Source: Paenibacillus albicereus (lineage in GTDB: Bacteria > Bacillota > Bacilli > Paenibacillales > Paenibacillaceae). From it: a stretch of 64,000 nt of DNA. The notes under the pieces were generated by a model, which ran no database searches, was not told the origin of the DNA, and saw only the letters and a list, made by a program, of their open reading frames with translations. Shown one piece after another: positions 33,667 to 43,371 of the stretch. The stretch covers positions 4,461,001 through 4,525,000 of the forward strand of contig NZ_CP051428.1 in NCBI RefSeq assembly GCF_012676905.1, read 5' to 3'. Numbering within the stretch: the stretch's first letter is position 1; each line of letters opens with the position of its first letter. Made by a program: the position numbers and the translations under genes.

Positions 33667-35466
33667 TCATTCCAGGCCGGGCGCTCCGCCCAGCCCGATG
33701 CCTTCCAGCAGCAGCGCGCCGCCGCTCGCCTTGACGACGAGCCGGCGCAGCCCCGGCTCCGGCTGCGGCAGGCCGCCGAGCTCGGCCTCGCTCCACTCGC
33801 CGCCGGCGGCCAGCCGGCCGATCGGGCGGCCGTCCAGCTCGAGCTCGGCCGCGGCTCCCGGCTCGGCGCCGCGCAGGCGCAGCCGGACGCCGAAGCCGGC
33901 TGCCGCCTCGCTCCCGCCTGGGCCTGCCGGCTCCGCCGCGTCGTCGCTGCCGCCCGCTTGGATGCCGCCGCCGGCCTCCGTCGCTTCACCGGCTGCCGCC
34001 GCATCCGCCTGATCCGCGCCAGCAGCCGCCTCGGCGCGCGCGGCCGCTTCTGCGGCCAGCGGCGCGAGGAACTCGTACGCCGTCCACGCTCCTGCCGGCA
34101 GCTCGACGCACAGCCCGTCGCCGACATTCCATGGATGCCAGCCCGGCTCCGTCGGCGGCAGATGCGGCGCTCCGTCCAGCCGGCGGATCGCCAGGCCGTC
34201 GCCGCGGCGATAGCCGCTTTCCCAGTCGATGCGCTCCGCTCCGCCGAGGCCGAAGCTTTCTCCCTCGCCCTTGTAGCCGTAATGGATGGCCGGGATGCGC
34301 ACCGGCAGACGCCGCAGCAGCGCGTTCACGACCTCGGGGCGGTAGTCGACCGCCGCGAGCGGGAGGCCGTCCAGATAGCTGCCGAGGATGCGCTCCGCCT
34401 CCTCGGGCTCCGGCTTGGCGCCGCCCTCCAGCCAAGCCCCGAGCTTCTCCCAGCCGTCCGGCTTGCGCACCGAGCAGGGGGAATTGACCGTGTCCATCTT
34501 TTTCCACGTCCAGAAGTTCCAGCCGATGCCGTGGTCCTCGAACAGCCGGAATCCGCCCGCGTACCAGTCCAGGTCGTTCTCCCCGCCCTCGCCCATGAAG
34601 ATCGGCGCGTCCCACTCGTCGCGGAAGTCGAGGTACTTCTGGATGCTCTCGGTGTCGGGGTTGTTCCAGTACTTGTGGAACTGGTAGAGCACGTTGCCGT
34701 CGAGCTTCTCCGTGAAGATGCTGAAGTCCGTCGACCAGTGCACGCCCTCGACGATAATGAGGTGGCGGTCGTCGACCTCGCGGATCGCGGCGATCATGTC
34801 GCGGTACAGCGGCTCGACGCGGTCGTTGTACTGCCCGTGGAACTCCGGCAGCGGCTCGTTGAGCAGGTCGTAGCCGGCGACGATCCACTCGTCGCGGTAG
34901 CGGCGAGCGAGGTAGCGCCACAGGTCGATCGATGCCTGGCGATGCTCCGGCGAGGTGAACAGCTCCGGCTCGTCGCGCTCGCAGTCGTCGATGTTGGCTC
35001 CGGTCTGGCCGCCCGGCGCGCCGTGCATGTCGAGGATGACGTAGAGGCCCCAGGTGCGGCACCAGCCGACGACGTTGTCGAGCCGTCCCACCTGGAAGGC
35101 GTTGTAGCCGTCCTCGTTCAGCGGGCCTTCGAGCAGCTTGCGCGAGTTGAACGGCACGCGCACCGAGTTGAAGCCCTCCATCGCCAGCCGGCGGATGTCC
35201 TCCTCGGCCGTATAGCGTTCAAAATAGGTCTGCCAGAACGCCTCCGCCCCGCTCTCGCCGAGCAGGCCGGACACCATCGCCTCGATGCGGCGCGGCCGAT
35301 CGCCCTGCTTCGGCATCTTCCACATGTAACCTTCCGGCAGCAGCCAGCTGCCGAGGCCGACTCCGCGCAGCATGAGCTCCTCGCCGCGTCCGTTCACGAG
35401 ACGCTTGCCGTCGGCCTTGACCCAGCCGTCGACCTCGGACTGCCGGTACGGTTGGTTCGTCGTCAT
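33667..35466 (-). CDS. Cytoplasmic GH5-family glycoside hydrolase
   Basis: 599 residues from ATG 35466, which follows GAAGGAGG; an ATG at 35499 lies in a small upstream duplication of the MTTNQ codons. GH5 barrel: GVGLGSWLLPEG, FNSVRVPFNSRK, LDMHGAPGGQTG, YDLLNEPLPEFHG (acid/base Glu), YQFHKYWN and PIFMGEGGEN (nucleophile Glu), then WNFWTWKKMD. The last ~180 residues are a beta-rich module with an Ala/Glu-rich insert. No signal peptide, so it acts on imported beta-oligosaccharides delivered by the ABC transporter of this operon. Confidence 0.9.
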   Translation of the reverse strand: MTTNQPYRQSEVDGWVKADGKRLVNGRGEELMLRGVGLGSWLLPEGYMWKMPKQGDRPRRIEAMVSGLLGESGAEAFWQTYFERYTAEEDIRRLAMEGFNSVRVPFNSRKLLEGPLNEDGYNAFQVGRLDNVVGWCRTWGLYVILDMHGAPGGQTGANIDDCERDEPELFTSPEHRQASIDLWRYLARRYRDEWIVAGYDLLNEPLPEFHGQYNDRVEPLYRDMIAAIREVDDRHLIIVEGVHWSTDFSIFTEKLDGNVLYQFHKYWNNPDTESIQKYLDFRDEWDAPIFMGEGGENDLDWYAGGFRLFEDHGIGWNFWTWKKMDTVNSPCSVRKPDGWEKLGAWLEGGAKPEPEEAERILGSYLDGLPLAAVDYRPEVVNALLRRLPVRIPAIHYGYKGEGESFGLGGAERIDWESGYRRGDGLAIRRLDGAPHLPPTEPGWHPWNVGDGLCVELPAGAWTAYEFLAPLAAEAAARAEAAAGADQADAAAAGEATEAGGGIQAGGSDDAAEPAGPGGSEAAAGFGVRLRLRGAEPGAAAELELDGRPIGRLAAGGEWSEAELGGLPQPEPGLRRLVVKASGGALLLEGIGLGGAPGLE

Positions 35467-35583
35467 CGTTGGTCCTCCTTCGTTTTGATTCGTTGTCATC
35501 GATTGCGAAAGGCGGTCTGACCCGACTCCGCTCCCTCGCGGGTCAGGCGGCGCGCCTATCCGCCCGACCCGCCCAAGGCGGCT

Positions 35584-37296
35584 CTACTTTCCTACGCCGC
35601 CGCCCTGGCGCAGGCTGCGGAACTCCAGCGGCGTGATGCCCTCGGTTTCCTTGAACACGCGCGTGAAGTGCTTGACGTTGTCGAAGCCGGACTGCGCGCT
35701 GATCTCGTACACCTTGAGCTCGGAGCCGGCGAGCAGGTCCTTGGCCCGGTTCAGCCGGAGCTTGCGCAGGTACGACGAGAAGCTCTCCCCCGTATGCTCC
35801 TTGAACGCCTGGCTGAAGTACGTATAGTTGAGCGAGATATGGTTGCTCACGACCGCCATGTTGACGTCCTCGGCATAATGCTCCAGCAGGTACTCGACCG
35901 CCTTCTGCATGTCCTTGCGGTCCGCATGCGCGCCGCGCACCCGGCCGACGAACTCGTCCAGCCGCTCCAGCAGCTGCTCCGCATGGCGGTAATAGTCCTC
36001 GAACCGCTCGAAGTTCTCGATATGCCCGGCGCTCTTGTACAGCCGCAGGATGTCGACCGACTCCTCGCCGTAGCTGCGGAAGACGCGGTCGAACACATCC
36101 TCGTTCAGCCGCCGGCTGATCGCCTCGAGGTAGCCGATCTCGCACCGGCCGATGACGCGGATGTCGAGGATGCCTTGCAGCAGCCGCTTCATCTCCGCCA
36201 GCCGTCCGGTGCCGAGCAGGTTGGACAGCCGGTGGATCGCCTCGTCGGGCACCTGGCAGCCCGCGCTCAGGCTGCGCACGCTGTCATAGGCGAGCAGCGT
36301 CGCTTCGGGATGCAGAAGGAAATACTTCTGCGCTTGCTGCGCCTGGCTGTAGGCGCGCCGCAGCTGGCCCGGCCCGGAAGCCCGGGAGCCGAGCGACAGC
36401 CGGCAGCGCAGCAGGACATGGCCGTCCAGCCTCGCTCCGAGCCGCCTGAGCAGCTCCTCGTCCGCTGCCGCCAGCATCAGGTCGCCGCCGCGAAGCTGCC
36501 GCAGCGCCCATGTCCGGCCGCCGGTCTCCTCCAGCAGCGGACGGACGAGCGCTTGCAGCTGCGGGCCTTCGCCGCCGCCGGCGGCGCGCAGGATGCCGAC
36601 CGCATAGTCGCCGGCGAGCCAGCCGAGGCCGGCCGCCTCCAGCGCTCCGGCGCCCGGCGCGGCTTCTCCGGCCAGCAGCGAGCGCAGCAGCTCGCCTGCC
36701 CGCGCCTCGCGGTCCGCGGGCGCAGCCGTGCCGCCCGATCCGTCTGCCCTGCGCTCCAGCTCGCCCTCGAGACGCTCCAGCACGTCGAACAGCTCCTCGC
36801 GCACGATCGGCTTGAGCAAGTATTCCTTGGCCTGGTACCGGATCGCGGCGCGGGCGTAAGGAAAGTCGTCATGTCCGCTCAGGATGATGACGAGCGGCGG
36901 CGGTCCCGCAAGATGCAGAGCGGCCGCCGGAGCGCCCTCGACGACGGCTTCGCGCCCGGACCCTGCGTCCCGGCCCGCCGCGGTCCCCTCCGCTGCCGCG
37001 CCGAGGCCGAAGCCGAGACCGAGGCCGAATGCCCGGCCTCCGGCTCCGCCCGCTTCCCCTGCTTCGCCGGGCCGGCCCTCCTCGTACAGCCGCTCCAGCA
37101 GGCCGAGGCCGTCCAGCACCGGCATGCGGATGTCGGTAATCATCAGATCGGCCGGACTTGCGGCGAGCTCCTCCAGCGCCTCGCGCCCGTTCTCCGCGAA
37201 GCGGAATGCGTAGCGTCCGGGGAACTGCCGCTCGATCATCGCCTTCAGGCCGAGCCGGATGTTCTTTTCGTCGTCAACGATCAGCAGGTTGCGCAT
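35584..37296 (-). CDS. YesN-type response regulator with AraC DNA-binding domain
   Basis: 570 residues; the ATG shares one base with the stop of the kinase gene. Receiver domain: LIVDDEKNIRLGLKAMI, ADLMITDIRMPVLDGL (phosphoacceptor Asp55), then ~57 residues of Gly/Ala/Glu-rich sequence inserted before the conserved VIILSGHDDFPYARAAI and YLLKPIVREEL. The middle domain is degenerate. C-terminal AraC HTH: VVSNHISLNYTYFSQAFKEH and ISAQSGFDNVKHFTRVFKET. It controls uptake and degradation genes of the operon in response to YesM. Confidence 0.92.
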   Translation of the reverse strand: MRNLLIVDDEKNIRLGLKAMIERQFPGRYAFRFAENGREALEELAASPADLMITDIRMPVLDGLGLLERLYEEGRPGEAGEAGGAGGRAFGLGLGFGLGAAAEGTAAGRDAGSGREAVVEGAPAAALHLAGPPPLVIILSGHDDFPYARAAIRYQAKEYLLKPIVREELFDVLERLEGELERRADGSGGTAAPADREARAGELLRSLLAGEAAPGAGALEAAGLGWLAGDYAVGILRAAGGGEGPQLQALVRPLLEETGGRTWALRQLRGGDLMLAAADEELLRRLGARLDGHVLLRCRLSLGSRASGPGQLRRAYSQAQQAQKYFLLHPEATLLAYDSVRSLSAGCQVPDEAIHRLSNLLGTGRLAEMKRLLQGILDIRVIGRCEIGYLEAISRRLNEDVFDRVFRSYGEESVDILRLYKSAGHIENFERFEDYYRHAEQLLERLDEFVGRVRGAHADRKDMQKAVEYLLEHYAEDVNMAVVSNHISLNYTYFSQAFKEHTGESFSSYLRKLRLNRAKDLLAGSELKVYEISAQSGFDNVKHFTRVFKETEGITPLEFRSLRQGGGVGK

Positions 37297-39179
37297 CAGC
37301 GCGGTTCACCTCCGGTCAGGATGAGATGGGGCAGCGTCATGACGACCTTCGTGAAGCTTCCTTCGACGCTCTCGACGCGCAAGCCGTACTCCTGGCCATA
37401 GCTCATGACGAGCCGGTGGTCGACGTTGCGCAGCCCGATGCCGCTGCCTTCGCCGCGACGCGCCTCCGTCCGGCTGCGCCGTTCCCGGTAGTCGGCCTCC
37501 TCCATGCGCAGCATGCCGTTCAGGAGCCGCAGCTGCTCGCCGGGGATGCCGCAGCCGTTGTCCGTCACCTCGATGACGCAGTCGTCGAGACGGACGAATG
37601 CCGACACCGTGACCGTCAGCTTGCCCGAGTCGGAGTCCAGATCGTCCATCCCGTGCTTGACGGCGTTCTCGACGATCGGCTGCAGCGACATCTTGAGCAC
37701 CTCCTGCTCCAGGCATTCCGGCGCGATGTCCAGCCGCAGCTCCAGCTTGCCGTCGTAGCGGACGTTCATGATGGCGATGTAGTTCTGGATATGCTGCACC
37801 TCGTCCCGCAGCCGCACGTGCCCGCGCGTCCACTGCAGGCTGTAGCGCATCATGCCGCCGAGCGAGGTGAGCGCGTCGGAGATCGTGTACTGCCCCTCGA
37901 TCTCGGCGAGCATCTTGAGGTTCTCCAGCGTGTTGTACAGAAAATGCGAGTCGATCTGGTTCTTGAGCGAGCGCAGCTCCGCTTCCTTGCCGGCCGCCTG
38001 GCGATTGACCTGCTGGGCGATGAGCTCGTTGATCTTGCGCAGCAGCTGGCGGTAATGGTGGCCGAGCTCGCCGACCTCGTCGCTGCCCGCCACGGGCACG
38101 TCGACGTGGAAATCGCCGGAGCGCACCTTTTTCATCGAGTCCTGAAGCACCCGCAGCCGCTTGAGGATAAGCGAATGCATGAAGAACGACAGCAGGCTGA
38201 GCAGCGCCATGAGCCCGATGATGACGACGAGGAACAGGTTGCGCGTGCGCTGGATGTCGGCCAGCGTGTCGTCGAGCTTCACCAGGTTCACCAGATGGAT
38301 GTCGAGCCTCGGCAAATAGGAGGAGATCGCCATGTAGGAGCTGCGGCCGAGCTCGAAGCGGGACACCTGCTTGGCTTCCGACTGCGGCAACGATGCGCGG
38401 CCGATCAGGCTGGCGGGCGTCGCCTCGCCGAACAGCTCGGCCGAGCCGTCCGTGTATACGGCGCCGTCGCGGCTGACCGCGATCAGCTGGGAGGTCGGGT
38501 CCTGCACCGAGCCGTAGGTGTTCATGAAAAAGTTGCGGACGTCCATCGACACTTCCAGGATGCCTCCGTGCTCGCCGCCCGGATAAGTGTACTGGCGCAG
38601 CAGCGACACCTGCGACACCTCTCCGGCCGCACCGTCCGACGTGCCGCTGAGCAGCTCCCGGTTCTCTCCGATCTCCCACCAGACCATGCCCTGCTGCGCG
38701 ACGACTTTGTCGTACCACAGCTTATCCTTGATCCGGGACTCCTTCAGCACGACCGGCCAAAACTCGCGGACGTACGGATTGCTCGTGAACAGGCGGATGT
38801 TGGCGATGCGCGGGTTGTTGAACAGGAAGTACTGGAAGCTCGCGAACGTACGGTTCTTGAACTCGATCAGCCAGGCCGTGTCCATGTCCTCCTGCAGCTC
38901 CAGGTAGTCGTTCATCTCGCGGTTGGACAGAGCCAGCTGGCCGGTCCACTCCATCACCTCGATGTTGTTCTGGATGTTCGTCCGCTCGATGTCGAGGATG
39001 TTCTCGTTCTTTTTGGTCAGCTCCTTCATCGCGCGGTCGGCCGCGTCGCTCCAGGCATACCAGGCGAACAGCAGCATCGGGATGAAGATAATGAGCACGA
39101 ACGAAAGAGCCAGCTTCACCTGCAAGGACAGGCTGCCCGTATAATCCCTGATCCTTGCCGTCCATCGCTTCGCTGCCAC
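37296..39179 (-). CDS. YesM-type sensor histidine kinase
   Basis: 627 residues from a GTG at 39179 (GCGGAGG upstream). First membrane span LALSFVLIIFIPMLLFAWYA, an extracellular Cache-like sensor of ~250 residues, second span LFLVVIIGLMALLSLLSFFM, HAMP (VRSGDFHVDVPVAGSDEVGE), then the His-kinase region LRSLKNQIDSHFLYNTLENL (His in SHFLYNT) and the ATPase motifs QPIVENAVKHGM and GSGIGLRNVDHRL. It senses an external carbohydrate-related signal and phosphorylates the adjacent regulator. Confidence 0.93.
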   Translation of the reverse strand: MAAKRWTARIRDYTGSLSLQVKLALSFVLIIFIPMLLFAWYAWSDAADRAMKELTKKNENILDIERTNIQNNIEVMEWTGQLALSNREMNDYLELQEDMDTAWLIEFKNRTFASFQYFLFNNPRIANIRLFTSNPYVREFWPVVLKESRIKDKLWYDKVVAQQGMVWWEIGENRELLSGTSDGAAGEVSQVSLLRQYTYPGGEHGGILEVSMDVRNFFMNTYGSVQDPTSQLIAVSRDGAVYTDGSAELFGEATPASLIGRASLPQSEAKQVSRFELGRSSYMAISSYLPRLDIHLVNLVKLDDTLADIQRTRNLFLVVIIGLMALLSLLSFFMHSLILKRLRVLQDSMKKVRSGDFHVDVPVAGSDEVGELGHHYRQLLRKINELIAQQVNRQAAGKEAELRSLKNQIDSHFLYNTLENLKMLAEIEGQYTISDALTSLGGMMRYSLQWTRGHVRLRDEVQHIQNYIAIMNVRYDGKLELRLDIAPECLEQEVLKMSLQPIVENAVKHGMDDLDSDSGKLTVTVSAFVRLDDCVIEVTDNGCGIPGEQLRLLNGMLRMEEADYRERRSRTEARRGEGSGIGLRNVDHRLVMSYGQEYGLRVESVEGSFTKVVMTLPHLILTGGEPR

Positions 39180-39321
39180 GCGTTCGTCCTCCGCCTCATT
39201 CTGGGATGGAGCAAGCCCGGTCTCCGATCGGCGTCGGTCGACGCGCGGCGGAGCCAGGCTTGCGGGTGGGCTTCCGGCTCGGAAGCGCGGCCGGACGGCC
39301 GCGCTCCCGGGGAGCGGATCC

Positions 39322-41016
39322 TTATTTTTTCATCGATTCCAGCTTGGCGAGGTTCTCCTCGTACTTCGTCTGGCGATACGCTTCGATCGCCTCCTGCTGG
39401 GTACGGTCCTTCACGTACTCGTCGAAAATCTGATCGAACTCGGCATCGGACTTGGCGAGCAGCATCTTCGGCAGCGCCTTGGCCCAGTTGCGGTTGTTCT
39501 TGCTGTTCGCGACGCCTTCCTTGCTCGTCGGATCCGGATCCATGTTGTCGAACTCGGCCATGCTGATCGCCTTGCCCTTCGTCCAGTCCTCCAGCTGCTT
39601 CGACGGCTCGACGCTAGGCGGCGCCCATTGCAGGTTCATGTTCGTGTCCATGAGCATCCAGTACGTGTAGGAAGCCCCGTACTTCTGATCGAATGCCGCG
39701 CGGTCCTTGTTCAGCAGCTCGAGCACTTCCGGCTTGAACTGGTCTTTGCCGTCAATCGTATCATAAGTCACGCCTTTTTCGCCCAAGAACATGTCTTTGT
39801 TGCCCTCTTCGCTCATCAGGTAGCTGAGGAACGAGATCGCGCGCTTCTTGTCCTTGACGTTCTTGGAGATGAGCGTGACCGTCCAGCCGGAGATGCCGGG
39901 GCCGGACAGCGTCGGCTGGTCGCCGGCGGCGTTTTTCGGACCTTCGACGGCGATATAGACCGAGTTCGGGTCCTTCTGGAACAGCGACAGGTTCTGGTTG
40001 GCGAAGTCGGAGCGCTGATAGAGCATCGCGAAGTAGCGGCCCTGAGCGATCTTCTCTTCCATCTGCGGACGCTTGTCGATGAAGATGTCCTTGGCGAGCA
40101 GGCCGTCCTGGTTCGCCTGGCGGAACACCTTCAGCCACTTCAGGTACTCCGGATCCAGGCGGCGGTCGTACAGCTTGCCGTCTTTTTGACGCGGAATGGC
40201 GAGGAAGTTCTGCAGGTAGTCGTTGAGGGAGTCGTTGCCGACCGTATCATTGAACTCATGCAGGCCGATCGGGATCAGCGGCTGGCCGTTGACTTCCGGG
40301 AACTTCTCCTTGGCGGCCTTCAGCGCGTTCAGGAAGCCCTCCGGCGTGCTCATGTCCGGGCTGCCGATCGCTTCGTACATGTCCTTGCGGACGACGAACG
40401 TCTGGTTCGACGTGAAGTTCTCGCCGTATTTCTCATAGTCCGACTGCGAAGACGATGCGTTCGGGTAGCCGTAGATGTTGCCGTCCGGCTGCGTGTACCA
40501 GCCGACCTTCGCCGGGTCGGCGACCTTGAAGAAGTACGGATCGTACTCGTCGGCCAGCTCGTTGAGCGGCAGCACCAGCTTGCCGGCGATCATCTTCTTG
40601 ACCGCTTCCTCGTACCAGCCGAGGGTGATGAAGTCAGGCAGCGAGCCGGACGCCATCATCGTGTTCAGCTTCTCGTTCTCGTTGCCGGCCGGCACGATGA
40701 AGTTCAGCTTTACGCCGGTCTTCTTCGTGATGTATTCGGCCGTGGCGTCGCCGCCCCATTTTTTGTTGAACCAGCTGAAGTTGATGTACCAGTCGAAGGT
40801 GATCGGAGACGTGTCGGACTGCCAGCCTGGCGCGGCGTCCCCGGACGGAGCCGGTGAAGCGGACGCTTCCGTATTCGTGGAGGACGGAGCCGGGCTCGCG
40901 CCGGAATCTCCGCTGTTGCCGGCATTGGTGCCGCCGTTGTTGCCGGAGCAGGCCGCGACCGAGAAGGTCATGGCGAGAGCCAGCAGGGTTGTGGCTGCTT
41001 TGCGCATCTTACCCAT
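39322..41016 (-). CDS. Lipoprotein extracellular solute-binding protein (LplA-like, family 1)
   Basis: 564 residues. Lipobox in LAMTFSVAACSGNN (Cys23), then a Ser/Gly/Asn linker and a large binding domain: PITFDWYINFSWFNKKWGG, LPLNELADEYDPYF, GISGWTVTLISKNVKDKKRA and WTKGKAISMAEFDN. Long LplA-type binding proteins accompany LplB/LplC permeases and bind oligosaccharides, often plant-polysaccharide fragments. No ATPase gene is in the operon; these systems normally share a common MsmX-type ATPase encoded elsewhere. Confidence 0.92.
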   Translation of the reverse strand: MGKMRKAATTLLALAMTFSVAACSGNNGGTNAGNSGDSGASPAPSSTNTEASASPAPSGDAAPGWQSDTSPITFDWYINFSWFNKKWGGDATAEYITKKTGVKLNFIVPAGNENEKLNTMMASGSLPDFITLGWYEEAVKKMIAGKLVLPLNELADEYDPYFFKVADPAKVGWYTQPDGNIYGYPNASSSQSDYEKYGENFTSNQTFVVRKDMYEAIGSPDMSTPEGFLNALKAAKEKFPEVNGQPLIPIGLHEFNDTVGNDSLNDYLQNFLAIPRQKDGKLYDRRLDPEYLKWLKVFRQANQDGLLAKDIFIDKRPQMEEKIAQGRYFAMLYQRSDFANQNLSLFQKDPNSVYIAVEGPKNAAGDQPTLSGPGISGWTVTLISKNVKDKKRAISFLSYLMSEEGNKDMFLGEKGVTYDTIDGKDQFKPEVLELLNKDRAAFDQKYGASYTYWMLMDTNMNLQWAPPSVEPSKQLEDWTKGKAISMAEFDNMDPDPTSKEGVANSKNNRNWAKALPKMLLAKSDAEFDQIFDEYVKDRTQQEAIEAYRQTKYEENLAKLESMKK

Positions 41017-41062
41017 TGTGAGGATGCCCCTTTTCTATCAGGTAGTGGATGTATGAGTCAAG

Positions 41063-41950
41063 TCAGCCCTTGATGGAGCCGATCATGAATCCTTTGACGA
41101 AGTACTTCTGCAGGAACGGATACGCGATGACGATCGGCGCGGTGGTGACGACCATCGTAGCCAGCTTGAGCGACTGGCTCGACACCGAGATCGTCATGCC
41201 GCTCGGCATGGCGCCGAGCATCTGGTTGGAGCTCGATTGGGCGACGACCCGGTAGAGGAACGTCTGGATCGGCTGCATGTCGGTGTTGTTGATGTAGATC
41301 ATCCCCGTAAAGTAATCGTTCCACTGGTAGACTCCGTGGAACAGGGCGATCGTCGCGATGACGGGCATCGACACCGGAATGACGACGCGGGTGAAGATCG
41401 TCAGGTCGTTCGCGCCGTCGATCTTGGCCGCCTCCTCCAGCCCCGCCGGAATCTCGCGGAAGAAGCTGAGGAAGATGATGAGGTCGAAGAAGCTGAACGC
41501 GGCCGGGATGATGTACACGAGGAAGTTGTCGAGCAGGCCGAGATCGCGGATGAGCAGATAGTACGGGATCAGGCCGCCGCTGAAGAACATCGTGAACGTG
41601 CCGAGCAGCATGTAGACGTTGCGGCCGATCAGCTCGCGGCGGCTGACCGCGTAGGCGACCATCGCCGTGAAGAACACGTGCACGACGACGCCTAGAAGCG
41701 TCTTGGCGATGGTGATGCCCATCGCGGTCATGATGCCTTCGCTGCGGAACACCGCGATGAAGCTGTCGAGGCTGAACTGCCGCGGCCACCAGTAGATGCC
41801 GCCGCGCATCGCGTCCTGGCCGTCGTTGAAGGCGTTGACGAGCACGTACCAGATCGGGTAGAGCGTCACGAAGCAGATCGCGAGCATGAGGATCGAGTTG
41901 AAGATTCCGAACGCCGCTTCGCCGCGCGTCTGGCGCTTGAGACTGAACAT
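41063..41950 (-). CDS. CUT1 sugar ABC permease, LplC type
   Basis: 295 residues, ATG preceded by AAAGGAGG. Six spans. The family features are TLYPIWYVLVNAFND near the N-terminus and the EAA loop EIPAGLEEAAKIDGANDLTI that contacts the ATPase, followed by VVIPVSMPVIATIALF. The C-terminal MIGSIKG is characteristic of LplC/YtcP proteins. It pairs with the LplB-type subunit 15 bp upstream. Confidence 0.93.
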   Translation of the reverse strand: MFSLKRQTRGEAAFGIFNSILMLAICFVTLYPIWYVLVNAFNDGQDAMRGGIYWWPRQFSLDSFIAVFRSEGIMTAMGITIAKTLLGVVVHVFFTAMVAYAVSRRELIGRNVYMLLGTFTMFFSGGLIPYYLLIRDLGLLDNFLVYIIPAAFSFFDLIIFLSFFREIPAGLEEAAKIDGANDLTIFTRVVIPVSMPVIATIALFHGVYQWNDYFTGMIYINNTDMQPIQTFLYRVVAQSSSNQMLGAMPSGMTISVSSQSLKLATMVVTTAPIVIAYPFLQKYFVKGFMIGSIKG

Positions 41951-41965
41951 GAGGGGTCCTCCTTT

Positions 41966-42934
41966 CTAGAACAGCGACGTTCCGTTCATTTTCTTCGTAA
42001 GCGTATTCGCTCCGAGCAGCAGGGCGAGCGCGATGACCGACTTGAGCAGGCCGACCGCCGTGGCGTACGAGTAGCGTCCGTCGGCGAGGCCGGTCTGGTA
42101 GACGTACACGTCGATGACATTGCTGGCGCTTTCGTTGAGCGAGTTGCGCAGCACGAGGATCTGGTCGAAGTTGGAGTTCAGCACGCCGCTGACGGCGAGG
42201 ATGAACAGGATCGTGATCGTGCCCATGATCGAGGGCAGCGTGATGTTCCAGATTTTTTGGAACCGTCCGGCCCCGTCGATCGTCGCCGCCTCGAACAGCT
42301 CCGGGGAGACGCTGCTGATCGCCGCCAGATAGATGATCGCGGACCAGCCGAGTTCCTTCCAGATGTCCGAGGCGATGATGATCGTCCAGAAGTATTTCGG
42401 ATCGGCCAGATAGGTGATAGGGGAATCGATTACATTCAACGCCATCAGCACTTTATTGATGATGCCTACGTCTGCCAGCCACGTCGTCAGGATGCCGCCG
42501 AGAATGACCCAGCTCAGGAAGTGGGGCAGGTAGGTGATCGTTTGGATCGATTTTTTGAACAGCACCGAGCGGACCTCGTTCAGCAGCAGGGCGAAGATAA
42601 TCGGGAGCGGGAAGCCGATCACCAGCTTGATGAGGCTGATGCCGAGCGTGTTGCGCACGACGTTCCACACGTCCTCGTCGCCGAGGAATTCCTTGAAGTG
42701 GTCGAGTCCGACCCACGGGGCCTGCGACACCGGGAAGATGATGTCGAATTCCTTGAATGCGATGATGATGCCGTACATCGGGATATAGTTGAAGATGACC
42801 ATCCATGCGACGCCGAGCAGCGCCATCACTTGCAGATACCGCTGGCTGTAGATTTTCCTCAGCCGTCTTTTCCACCGCTCGCTGCCCGCCTCCGGGCCGG
42901 CCGTGTTGAGATCGGCCTGTGCGCTTGGTTCCAT
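41966..42934 (-). CDS. CUT1 sugar ABC permease, LplB type
   Basis: 322 residues, ATG preceded by GGAGGTG. Six spans. N-terminal YLQVMALLGVAWMVIFNYIP and MYGIIIAFKEFDI, the EAA loop ELFEAATIDGAGRFQKIWNI and TLPSIMGTITILFIL are typical of LplB permeases; C-terminus LTKKMNGTSLF. First gene of the operon, downstream of an unusual repetitive leader region. Confidence 0.93.
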   Translation of the reverse strand: MEPSAQADLNTAGPEAGSERWKRRLRKIYSQRYLQVMALLGVAWMVIFNYIPMYGIIIAFKEFDIIFPVSQAPWVGLDHFKEFLGDEDVWNVVRNTLGISLIKLVIGFPLPIIFALLLNEVRSVLFKKSIQTITYLPHFLSWVILGGILTTWLADVGIINKVLMALNVIDSPITYLADPKYFWTIIIASDIWKELGWSAIIYLAAISSVSPELFEAATIDGAGRFQKIWNITLPSIMGTITILFILAVSGVLNSNFDQILVLRNSLNESASNVIDVYVYQTGLADGRYSYATAVGLLKSVIALALLLGANTLTKKMNGTSLF

Positions 42935-42969
42935 GCTGCTTGCACCTCCGCTTTCCTTGCCTCGCTGCT

Positions 42970-43222
42970 TCGTTGATGCGTTGTTGATGCGTTGTTTGGT
43001 GCGTTGTTGGTGCGTTGTTGGTGCGTTGTTGGTGCGTTATTGGTGCGTTATTGGTGCGTTGTTGGTGCGTTGTTGGTGCGTTGTTGGTGCGTCGTCGATG
43101 CGTCGTTGGTGCGTCGTTGATGCGTCGTTGATGCGTCGTTGGTGCGTCGTTGATGCGTCGTTAATGCGTTGTTGATGCGTTGTTGGTGCGTTGTTGGTGC
43201 GTTGTTGATGCGTTCATCATGC
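42970..43222. repeat. 11-bp tandem repeat, about 22 units
   Basis: Unit CGTTGTTGGTG with variants (CGTCGTTGATG, CGTTATTGGTG, CGTCGTTAATG), one 12-bp unit (CGTTGTTTGGTG) near the start. The variants fall in blocks: GTT-type units outside, GTC-type units in the centre. It lies just upstream of the lplB-type gene, so in transcript sense it is in the promoter or 5' leader of the carbohydrate operon. Confidence 0.92.
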
Positions 43223-43371
43223 GCCTTCGACGCTTCACCGCGTCTTATTATCGCCGCGAGCGGACATGCGCCGGCTGCGGCTCCGTATGGCGGTCTTTAT
43301 TCCCGCTACGCGGAGCGTCAGCTGCTGCCGATTACCGGCGTAAGCCCTCTCGCTCGCTTGCCGTACCGTCA

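Noticed and set aside
37158-39566. 802-codon plus-strand frame
   Set aside because: Antisense to the YesM kinase; composition is shadow-like.
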